A DNA stretch of 64,000 bases from Gammaproteobacteria bacterium. GTDB lineage: Bacteria > Pseudomonadota > Gammaproteobacteria > Ga0077536. The notes under the pieces were generated by a model. The model ran no database searches and had not been told where the DNA came from. It worked only from the letters and a program-made list of their open reading frames with translations. Positions 56,644 through 64,000 of this stretch are shown here, in pieces; the stretch's first letter is position 1, and each line of letters starts with the position of its first letter. The stretch spans positions 1 to 64,000 of the forward strand of contig JACPPA010000007.1 of NCBI GenBank assembly GCA_016191285.1, given 5' to 3'. Position numbers and translations under genes: made by a program.

Positions 56644-58266
56644 ATGACACAGACCAACCAAGCTATGCCAGCAGCAAACAGCGCCGTCATTGACGTAGAT
56701 GCCTTGATAATCGGGGCCGGCGTCTCCGGGCTGTACCAGTTGTATCGCCTCTTACAACTCGGGCTTACGGCGCGAATTTTCGAGGCGGGTGGCGGCGTCG
56801 GCGGCACCTGGTACTGGAACCGCTACCCGGGGGCGCGCTTCGATTCGGAGTCCTATAGCTATGCCTACAGCTTCTCACAGGAACTCCTGGAAGAATGGGA
56901 TTGGACTGAACACTACTCCGCTCAACCAGAAAACGAACGCTACCTGAACTTTGTCGCGGACAAGTTCCACCTCAAACCCCACATCGAATTCGACGCCCGC
57001 ATCAAGTCGGCGATTTACGATGAGGCCGCCAACCGCTGGGACATTGAAACCATTACCGGGCTGCGCGCCCGCGCGCGTTTTCTAATCTCCGCCGTCGGCA
57101 TCCTCTCCGCGTCGCACATGCCGAATATCCCCGGCATCGAGACATTCAAAGGGCAGTCCTTCCACACCTCGCGGTGGCCGCATGAGCGAGTCAATTTCGC
57201 CGGTAAGCGGGTTGGCATCATTGGCACCGGCGCCACCGCGGTCCAGTTGATTCCGGAAATCGCCAAAGAGGTCGGTCATCTCACCGTGTTCCAGCGCACG
57301 CCGAATTACTGCGCTCCGCTTCGAAATTCAAAAATAGATGCCGAAACTCAGCAGAAGATAAAAGCGAGCTACCCTGAGATCTTTCAGAAATGCCGCGACA
57401 CCTTCGCCGCGTTCATGCAGGATTTCGATCCGCGACGCGCGTTCGATCTCACTAAAGAAGAACGCCACGCCTTTTATGAGGAGATCTGGGCCCAACCCGG
57501 CTTTACGAAATGGTTCGGGTGCTTCCACGACATCATGACCGACGAACGGGCAAACGAAGACTATGCGGAATTCGTGCGCAACAAGATCCGCGCGCGCGTC
57601 AAAGATCCGGTGATCGCGGAAAAGCTCGTACCCAAGGATCATCCATTCGGCGCGCGACGGATCCCGCTCGAGACCGGCTATTACGAGGTTTACAACCAGG
57701 CCAATGTGCGCTTGGTCGACGTGCGCGAAAGCCCGATTGAGCGCATCACGCCAACTGGGGTCAAGACCGGGAATGCCGAATACGAATTCGATGTGCTCAT
57801 TTATGCCACCGGCTTCGATGCCATCACCGGCGAGTTAACCAGAATGGATATCCGTGGCGTGGGCGGGCGGACGCTGAACGCGGCGTGGGCCGATGGTCCG
57901 CGCACCTATCTCACGCTGCAGACCGCGGGCTTTCCTAATTTCTTCATCATCAACGGCGCGGTGTTCTGCAATTTCACGCGGTGCGCCGAAGTGGTGGCGG
58001 AATGGGTTAGCACCTGTCTCGACTATATGCGCAACAAGGACTTCAAGCGCATCGAGGCCGACCCAGAGGCCGAGGAAGCGTGGACCACCCATGCCAACTC
58101 GTTGACCGAAGGCATGCTCTTTACCAAAACCGATTCATGGTTCATGGGGACTAATGTGCCGGGTAAGAAGCGCACCTTCCTGTTCTATGCAGGCGGCGCG
58201 CCGGCGTTCCGCAACAAATGCGCGGAAGTCGCGGCCAAGGACTACGAAGGCTTCGTGCTGTCCTGA
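56644..58266 (+). CDS. FAD-dependent (Baeyer-Villiger-type) monooxygenase
   Basis: ALIIGAGVSGLYQLYRLLQLG...GGGVGGTWYWNRYPGARFDSESYSYAY...FKGQSFHTSRWP...KRVGIIGTGATAVQLIPEIA...IYATGFDAITG. Confidence 0.93.
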   Translation: MTQTNQAMPAANSAVIDVDALIIGAGVSGLYQLYRLLQLGLTARIFEAGGGVGGTWYWNRYPGARFDSESYSYAYSFSQELLEEWDWTEHYSAQPENERYLNFVADKFHLKPHIEFDARIKSAIYDEAANRWDIETITGLRARARFLISAVGILSASHMPNIPGIETFKGQSFHTSRWPHERVNFAGKRVGIIGTGATAVQLIPEIAKEVGHLTVFQRTPNYCAPLRNSKIDAETQQKIKASYPEIFQKCRDTFAAFMQDFDPRRAFDLTKEERHAFYEEIWAQPGFTKWFGCFHDIMTDERANEDYAEFVRNKIRARVKDPVIAEKLVPKDHPFGARRIPLETGYYEVYNQANVRLVDVRESPIERITPTGVKTGNAEYEFDVLIYATGFDAITGELTRMDIRGVGGRTLNAAWADGPRTYLTLQTAGFPNFFIINGAVFCNFTRCAEVVAEWVSTCLDYMRNKDFKRIEADPEAEEAWTTHANSLTEGMLFTKTDSWFMGTNVPGKKRTFLFYAGGAPAFRNKCAEVAAKDYEGFVLS

Positions 58267-58375
58267 AAAGTCGCTCCCACGACAAGCGACATGTCGATAG
58301 ATGAAGGCGCATTACAGGTAACCACATTAGTAGCCTCTTCTGAGATCCAAGTGGGCGCGTTGGTCTCGAGCTTCC

Positions 58376-58525
58376 AAACCCCTCACCCTAGCCCTCTCCC
58401 GCAAGGGGAGAGGGGAAAGATCACAAACCCCTCACCCTGGCCCTACCCGCAAGGGAGAGGGGAAAGATCGCGCTTTCGCCTTACTCCCTCTCCCCTCGCG
58501 GGAGAGGGCTGGGGTGAGGGGGAAG
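58376..58525. repeat. Cluster of three CCCTCTCCC-type intergenic repeats
   Basis: CCCCTCACCCTAGCCCTCTCCCGCAAGGGGAGAGGGGAAAGATC repeated with variation, ending in an inverted copy GCGGGAGAGGGCTGGGGTGAGGGGG. Confidence 0.8.
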
Positions 58526-58626
58526 TACCGTCGATCGCGGTCAGCCATTTACCCTGTTGGCGATGATTACTCCGGTAGCCGCACCCACCCAAAATTCAAA
58601 AGAGGCCATTAGCAGCTCCTGATCAA

Positions 58627-59673
58627 TCAGTAGCCGAGATCGCGCGCCGCCCGCTCGAGAACCACTGGCACGGACCACGCGGTGCGCGCGAGCCGGATGT
58701 CGTTACTGCGACCGCTCGCGTAGAGCCCCGACGCGCTCATCCAGAAGGCGACCGAACGCATCGCGTACAGCGCGTTGTAATAGCGACATCTGGCTTCATC
58801 GATCACAAATCCGGTCGCCGCTTCGTAAGTACGGAAGAACGCGTCACGTTCGACCAAATTGGACAGCAGCGGCGTCCCTTCACGATTGAGATCGCTCAGC
58901 ACATAGGCCACGTCGTACATCGGATCGCCCAGGACTTGCAGCTCCCAGTCGAGCACCGCGGAGATGCGATCGCCGTGAATCAGCAGATTCCCGGTTCGAT
59001 AAGCGCCGTGCACCAGCGTCACGCGCTCGGTCGCGGGCATGTTGTCTTCCAGCCAGCAGATGAGATCAGTCAAGATTGGCTCAGGCTTCGGCGTCGACAG
59101 CGCGATGAGTTCCCGCCACTTGGCGATCTCGCGACGTACAAAGTCGGTACCCGGCGCCGGCACCCCCAGAAAATCGAGTCCTGCCGCGCGCCAGTCGAGT
59201 GTGTGCAGGGTGGCGAGCGTGGCGGTGAAACTTGCCGGCAGTTGACCACGCGTCGCCGCCGCGGCATAGAAGGCGCGGCCCTCGCGCCCCCAGGGACTCG
59301 GGCAGGCGCCAGGCACCTTTTCCATGACCAGAAAGGGCGCGTCGAGGATGGCGACGTCGTGTTCAAACCAATACGGCTTCGGTGTGGGCAGCGGGGTTTG
59401 TTCCAGGCATTTCAGCACCCGGAATTGCTGCTCAAGATCGGACAGATGCCGCAGCAGCGCGTTGCCGGGATCGCGCCGCAGGCAGAGTCCCAGGTGCTTG
59501 GGCCTTCCCTCTTCGCTGTAATGCAGATCGAACAGCCAGGTTTCATGCGACCAGCCGACTGCAATCCGTTGCACATCGCGTAACTCCAGATCGTTCGCCT
59601 GCGGCAGGCGATGTTTAAGATAGTCGTGAATTCGCGGCTCGAGTGCCGCAGTGTCGTCGGTTGTTTTATTCAT
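58627..59673 (-). CDS. Phosphotransferase family protein (APH/ACAD10-11 N-terminal-like)
   Basis: PTPKPYWFEHDVAILDAPFLVMEKVPG...RVTLVHGAYRTGNLLIHGDRISAVLDWELQVLGDPMYDVAYVLSD. The usual HGD in the catalytic loop reads HGA. Confidence 0.88.
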   Translation of the reverse strand: MNKTTDDTAALEPRIHDYLKHRLPQANDLELRDVQRIAVGWSHETWLFDLHYSEEGRPKHLGLCLRRDPGNALLRHLSDLEQQFRVLKCLEQTPLPTPKPYWFEHDVAILDAPFLVMEKVPGACPSPWGREGRAFYAAAATRGQLPASFTATLATLHTLDWRAAGLDFLGVPAPGTDFVRREIAKWRELIALSTPKPEPILTDLICWLEDNMPATERVTLVHGAYRTGNLLIHGDRISAVLDWELQVLGDPMYDVAYVLSDLNREGTPLLSNLVERDAFFRTYEAATGFVIDEARCRYYNALYAMRSVAFWMSASGLYASGRSNDIRLARTAWSVPVVLERAARDLGY

Positions 59674-60089
59674 GACGCATAGACCACGCGGCGATTGATG
59701 TCGGCACGCAAGGTTTCCCGGATCCGGCCGAGCAGGCGCGCAAAAATGACTGCGTCCAACGCCGCACGCGTACCGTACAGCGCTTCGATGAGGCTGCACA
59801 GCGTGACCTGATCGCGGCGCTGGGCAAATTCGGCGAGCGTTCGGCGCAGCTCCGCCGGGACCTCGATCGTCTGCAGCATGTCATTCAGTTCCACGATCAG
59901 CGCCGCCAGTTCGGCTGCTTGGTCGCGTTGATGTTGCGGCGCCAGCGCGAGCTGCTGACCGAGCTTGTGCAGGACCACGCCGGCCATGAAGGCCTGGGTC
60001 TTCGGATATTCAGCGTCGACCGCGGGACCGATGTCCTGCTTCAGGGTTTGGGCAATACGTTGGAGTAAATCGCCTTCTGTCATCGTCAT
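59670..60089 (-). CDS. Small helical hypothetical protein, translationally coupled to flanking genes
   Basis: Overlaps both neighbours by 4 nt; no clear family. Confidence 0.6.
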   Translation of the reverse strand: MTMTEGDLLQRIAQTLKQDIGPAVDAEYPKTQAFMAGVVLHKLGQQLALAPQHQRDQAAELAALIVELNDMLQTIEVPAELRRTLAEFAQRRDQVTLCSLIEALYGTRAALDAVIFARLLGRIRETLRADINRRVVYAS

Positions 60090-61762
60090 GATCCTTTGCT
60101 CGAGTGGTCCCGCATCGGTTGCAGGGTCCGCGCCATTTCCCGCAATTTGAATTTTTGAATTTTGCCGCTCGGCGTACGCGGAAATTCGTCAATCACCTGC
60201 AGCTGTTCCGGCCAGTACTGTTTGATCAACTGGACTCCCAGCAGATACTCAGTCATCACGGCGAAATCAAACTGCGTGCCGGGCCGCAGGGTCACGAACG
60301 CACAGCCGCGCTCGCCAAGCCGCGGATCTGGCATCGCGACGATCGCCACTTCCTGGATCGCCGGGTGACGATAGAGCAGTTCCTCGACTTCGACGACCGG
60401 GATGTTCTCGCCACCGCGGATGATTAGGTCCTTCGAACGTCCCGTGATGCGGATATATCCTGCTGCGTCCATGCGCGCATTATCGCCAGTCTCAAGCCAA
60501 CCCTCGGCATCCAAGCCGTAGGCATCGGGTCGCTTTAAGTAGCCGACAAAAGTGGTGGCACAACGCGCCTGTAATCGCCCTTCCACGCCCGACGCGACAG
60601 GTTGTCCCGCTTCATCGACCACGCGCACCGCCTGATGCGGCAGCGCGCGGCCGTCGGTCTCAAAAACCTGCTCGGGCGGATCACCCGGATACGTGGCGGT
60701 GGCGATTCCCATCTCAGTCATTCCCCACCCGCTCATCACGTAAAGATTCGGATGCGTGGCGCGCGCTTCATGGACCAGCACCCGCGGAATCGGCGCGCCA
60801 GCACAGAGGAACAGACGCAGACTCGTGAGGTCGAATTGTTGTACGCCGGGCGTGTGGACCAGATCGCGCAGAAACGGGGTTGAGCCCAACGTAACGGTGC
60901 AGCGCTCGGCCTCGATGAGGCGCGCAGCCATCAGCGGCTCCCAGATATCCTGCAGAACACATTTGCCGCGGTTATAGATCGACAGAATGCAGGCGTACAT
61001 GAAACCCGTTTGATGGGCGAGCGGGGAACCCATGTAAATGACATCCGCGTTCCGCAAACCGAACAACTCCGTCGCCAGCAAGGCCTTGCACAGCAGCGTG
61101 TTGGCGGTATGCATGACCCCTTTGGGTTCGCCCGTGGTGCCGGAGGTGTACATCACTTCGGTAACGTCATTGGGATCCGGGCGACGCGCGGCGAAAAATG
61201 CCGTCGGATTCACTTCTGTTTCCCACGCGCGCTTGAGCACCAATGCATCAAAATCAGCAGTGGGATCGGAACCGCCGACGACCAGAATATGCTGCAGACT
61301 CGGCAGCTTCGGCTTAAGCTTTGCCGCCATGCTGGGGTAATCGAAGCCACGGAATTCGCGCGGCACCAGCAGCACCCGTGCTTCGGTCAAGCTCAGCATG
61401 AATTCGAGTTCGCGCGCACGGAAAATCGGCATCAGGGGATTGAGCACCGCACCGATTCTTACGCACGCCACATAGACCGCGGCGTAATGCCACCAGTTCG
61501 GCAACTGCACCGCCACGACATCGCCACGCGCGACACCGAGGGCGGCCAGCGCACACGCGATTCGAATCGAGCGCTGTTGCAGCTCACGATAAGTTAGGCG
61601 GGTGCTGGTGCCGTCCATGCTGTTGTGATCGACCACGGCGGCCGCGTCCGGATTACGCGCCGCCGCCTCATCGAGCAGATCGGAAACCAGGCGATCCTGC
61701 CACAAGCCGCGCGCTCTCATCTCCGCCACCCGGTCCGCGGACAGCTGGGGTTCGAATTTCAC
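60086..61762 (-). CDS. AMP-dependent acyl-CoA synthetase/ligase
   Basis: VTEVMYTSGTTGEPKGVMHTANTL...YVMSGWGMTEMGIATATY...GWLETGDNARMDAAGYIRITGRSKDLIIRGGENIPVVEVEELLYRHPAIQEVAIVAMPDPRLGERGCAFV. Confidence 0.95.
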   Translation of the reverse strand: MKFEPQLSADRVAEMRARGLWQDRLVSDLLDEAAARNPDAAAVVDHNSMDGTSTRLTYRELQQRSIRIACALAALGVARGDVVAVQLPNWWHYAAVYVACVRIGAVLNPLMPIFRARELEFMLSLTEARVLLVPREFRGFDYPSMAAKLKPKLPSLQHILVVGGSDPTADFDALVLKRAWETEVNPTAFFAARRPDPNDVTEVMYTSGTTGEPKGVMHTANTLLCKALLATELFGLRNADVIYMGSPLAHQTGFMYACILSIYNRGKCVLQDIWEPLMAARLIEAERCTVTLGSTPFLRDLVHTPGVQQFDLTSLRLFLCAGAPIPRVLVHEARATHPNLYVMSGWGMTEMGIATATYPGDPPEQVFETDGRALPHQAVRVVDEAGQPVASGVEGRLQARCATTFVGYLKRPDAYGLDAEGWLETGDNARMDAAGYIRITGRSKDLIIRGGENIPVVEVEELLYRHPAIQEVAIVAMPDPRLGERGCAFVTLRPGTQFDFAVMTEYLLGVQLIKQYWPEQLQVIDEFPRTPSGKIQKFKLREMARTLQPMRDHSSKGS

Positions 61763-61802
61763 TTAGCGCTTAGGCGTTTGCGTCGTCTGACGGCGGTGAG
61801 AA

Positions 61803-62741
61803 TCACGCTGACCGTTCACGGCGCATGCGCGCCCAGCGATGGATGGGCCACATATCCTGATCTTCGCCCCACGCAGTGACGCCATCGTGCTCCCAGCGGA
61901 TCAGGCTGTTGATATCGATGAACGTATGGCGATTGAGAATAATCCGGCTCATTGGGACGCCAGTCGCCGTGAGTTCGCGCCCTTCCACATCGCGGGCCGT
62001 CAGATCGATTCGCGTGATCCAACCGTGTTCGCGGTCGCGCAAAACGGTGCGCTCACCAGCGGCGAGACTCACCGTTCTACCGTCACGACGCAGAAAGCCA
62101 TACGTCACCTGATCCACTTTGCCGCGGCCGCCGGTAACCGCCAGAAACCCGGTCGATCGGTCTACCGCGCCGGTGACGTAGGCGGCCTGGTGTGGCCGAT
62201 CTTCCGGACGGCGCCCCCAGGTCCGATCGCGCATTCCTACACAGTCGATTTCGATTTTCTCACCATGCAGGATGAGTTCGCCGGTAACCCGGCCGAATTG
62301 ATCGAAGTGATGCGCGCTGCCGAACGTCGAGCCGACCGCGGTCAACGGTTCCGGCGGCATCACGCCGTCGAAAATCAATTTGGCTTGCAGGCGATCGCCA
62401 TCGGCATAACCCAGCGCGTAGCGTTGGCAGGGTTCGAGCACCCGAATCGACACGCCGGTGGGGAGTGTGCAAGCGGCGAGATCGAGGGTTGATGGCAGTT
62501 CCAGCGCGGAGTAGTTGGCGGAGTACAGCGCTTCCCACGGCAGGTGGGCGCGGTGATCCCAGATCCACGCGCCGCCGGCAATCGTCCCGATGTTCGGGCG
62601 CGCCATCGTATAAAACCAGCCACCGAGACGACGCTCCGGGTGGTGAAACGAGAACCAGGCGGTCTCGGTTGCCCACCAGTCGTCGCCCATCTCGGCGAAG
62701 TGGAAATGATCGTCTTGTGCGGTGAAGGTTCGCTCGCTCAT
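61803..62741 (-). CDS. Hydroxyneurosporene-synthase/CrtC-like or DUF7064/7065-type protein
   Basis: ETAWFSFHHPERRLGGWFYTMARPNIGTIAGGAWIWDHRA ... IEIDCVGMRDRTWGRRPE. Confidence 0.5.
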   Translation of the reverse strand: MSERTFTAQDDHFHFAEMGDDWWATETAWFSFHHPERRLGGWFYTMARPNIGTIAGGAWIWDHRAHLPWEALYSANYSALELPSTLDLAACTLPTGVSIRVLEPCQRYALGYADGDRLQAKLIFDGVMPPEPLTAVGSTFGSAHHFDQFGRVTGELILHGEKIEIDCVGMRDRTWGRRPEDRPHQAAYVTGAVDRSTGFLAVTGGRGKVDQVTYGFLRRDGRTVSLAAGERTVLRDREHGWITRIDLTARDVEGRELTATGVPMSRIILNRHTFIDINSLIRWEHDGVTAWGEDQDMWPIHRWARMRRERSA

Positions 62742-62759
62742 GCGCGCATTCTCATTTGT

Positions 62760-63794
62760 TCAGCGCTGATGCACGAGCGGCATGCCGGGCACCGGGCTCC
62801 TCGCGTACACCACGTAATCACTGGTGACACTGCCGATATAGAGGTCGCGCAGGTCGGCGCCACCCCAGCTGATATTGGTCGGATTGCGCAGCACGCGACC
62901 GTCAGGGTCCGACAACAGGGTGACGACCTCACCGGCCGGCGTGATCGCGATAATCTTGTTCGCCATCACCAAGGTCACCCACAGATTGCCCTCCTGATCG
63001 AATCCGCAACCGTCGGTGGCTCCGAGTTGATTGCGCAACGCGGGCGTCAGCGGCCGCCGATCCTGCACGTCGCGATGCGACAAGCCGAGTTGCGGACCGT
63101 AGCGCGTGGCGGCGCCCAGCGTATCGTCGGCCAGCAGCGGCAGGCGCACCACGTCGCAGGTCGCGGTCTGGCATACGAAGAGGTTCTTCTCCTCGGCATC
63201 GAACGCAATGCCGTTGGCAAAACTGAAACCCTCGGCCATCACCGTCACCCGGCCATCGCGTTCGTAGCGGTAGATAAAGCCGTCCGCCTGACCATTGAAA
63301 GCGGCCTCCACCGATCCCCACGTTGAATGCGAACACCAGATCCGCCCTGTTGAATCCAGCAGCGGATAGTTCGAGCCGAATAGTCGGCGGCCCGCTATCT
63401 CACCGCACAACACCGTCACTTCGCCGGTGCGTGGATCAAGCCGCTGCAGCGGACCAAAGCCGTCTTCGGGTCCCCCAAAATTGGCAATCACGAGCCGGCC
63501 TTCGAGATCCATGTTAATGCCGTTCGGAGCGCCACCGGCCTGCCCACATCGTTCCAGCCTGCCGTCGGCGCGAACCCGGGCACAGGCACTTGTCTGATCG
63601 GACAACCAAACGCTGCCGTCGCGGCCCACCACCACGTCTTCCGGCCGCTTGACCCCGAGCCCCATCTTGCGGCATTCAGAGAGCAGAATCGGTTTCAGGG
63701 ATGTCACGTAATCTCCACCAGTCTCACGGTCGAAGGAGCCTAACAGATACCAACTTTGAGTGTCGATTGCGGGGGAGCCAACCGCAACGCGCAC
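62760..63794 (-). CDS. SMP-30/gluconolactonase/LRE-family protein
   Basis: PEDVVVGRDGSVWLSDQ...GAPNGINMDLEGRLVIANFG...FSFANGIAFDAEEKNLFVCQTATCDVVRLPL...GCGFDQEGNLWVTLVMANKIIAITPAGEV. Confidence 0.9.
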   Translation of the reverse strand: MRVAVGSPAIDTQSWYLLGSFDRETGGDYVTSLKPILLSECRKMGLGVKRPEDVVVGRDGSVWLSDQTSACARVRADGRLERCGQAGGAPNGINMDLEGRLVIANFGGPEDGFGPLQRLDPRTGEVTVLCGEIAGRRLFGSNYPLLDSTGRIWCSHSTWGSVEAAFNGQADGFIYRYERDGRVTVMAEGFSFANGIAFDAEEKNLFVCQTATCDVVRLPLLADDTLGAATRYGPQLGLSHRDVQDRRPLTPALRNQLGATDGCGFDQEGNLWVTLVMANKIIAITPAGEVVTLLSDPDGRVLRNPTNISWGGADLRDLYIGSVTSDYVVYARSPVPGMPLVHQR

Positions 63795-64000
63795 TCATGG
63801 CCGCCGACGCCATTCAAACTAAGTCCCTTCACCGCTCGATTACGGCGCAAAGGGCGACTATGATTCCTACACGCTAGGGTACGGGGCCCTGTTGCGTAAG
63901 CCCACACGGTAAGCGGTCGATTCGGCCTGCCTTGCCCGGCGTCTCGGTTTTCGTCTGTGCAGCGTTTGCTTGCGGAGGAACGATGGCGGCGCAAATTAAA

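Noticed and set aside
58376-58525. Possible CRISPR-like direct repeats
   Set aside because: Units are unevenly spaced, partly inverted and lack unique equal-length spacers; these are intergenic hairpin repeats.
61010-61597. 195-aa plus-strand ORF
   Set aside because: Antisense to the acyl-CoA ligase, which has all canonical motifs.

Overview
Chromosomal window, probably proteobacterial, with no rRNA, tRNA, CRISPR array, phage or transposase recognised. Main content: (1) 1-7.7 kb: catabolic and redox genes (GSTs, LLM oxidoreductase, TetR regulator, metallophosphoesterase) mixed with decayed genes (ALDH, GST and phospholipase C remnants). It includes a peroxiredoxin-like gene whose redox motif reads TGA-CCC-TAC-TGT (U/*-P-Y-C). 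An in-frame TGA sits where C-P-Y-C is expected, and a perfect 7-bp hairpin with a UGUAU loop follows it, so this is a candidate selenoprotein with a bacterial SECIS. (2) 9-24 kb: a phosphate-starvation region with a UshA-like 5'-nucleotidase, a btaA-btaB-plcP-like betaine-lipid operon, a divergent class III aminotransferase fused to a membrane domain, a HAD protein, a lipid-type glycosyltransferase, and a DUF3299-alkaline phosphatase operon. (3) 26-47 kb: a Pdt-like two-partner secretion locus with a 3504-aa FHA-type exoprotein, TpsB, a LamG/DUF2341-ExbB fusion, ExbD, a TonB-like protein, a porin, a PstS-like protein and a PEP-CTERM-type protein. PHO-box-like direct repeats lie upstream of several of these units. 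(4) 47-64 kb: arsC, an AraC regulator, a tandemly duplicated limonene-epoxide-hydrolase-like/LLM module with eroded LLM copies, a polysaccharide cluster (flippase, methyltransferase, glycosyltransferases), a Baeyer-Villiger-type monooxygenase, an acyl-CoA ligase and an SMP-30-like protein. Several ~105-bp inverted-repeat intergenic elements are scattered through the window. All family calls come from reading translated motifs; no database search was run.
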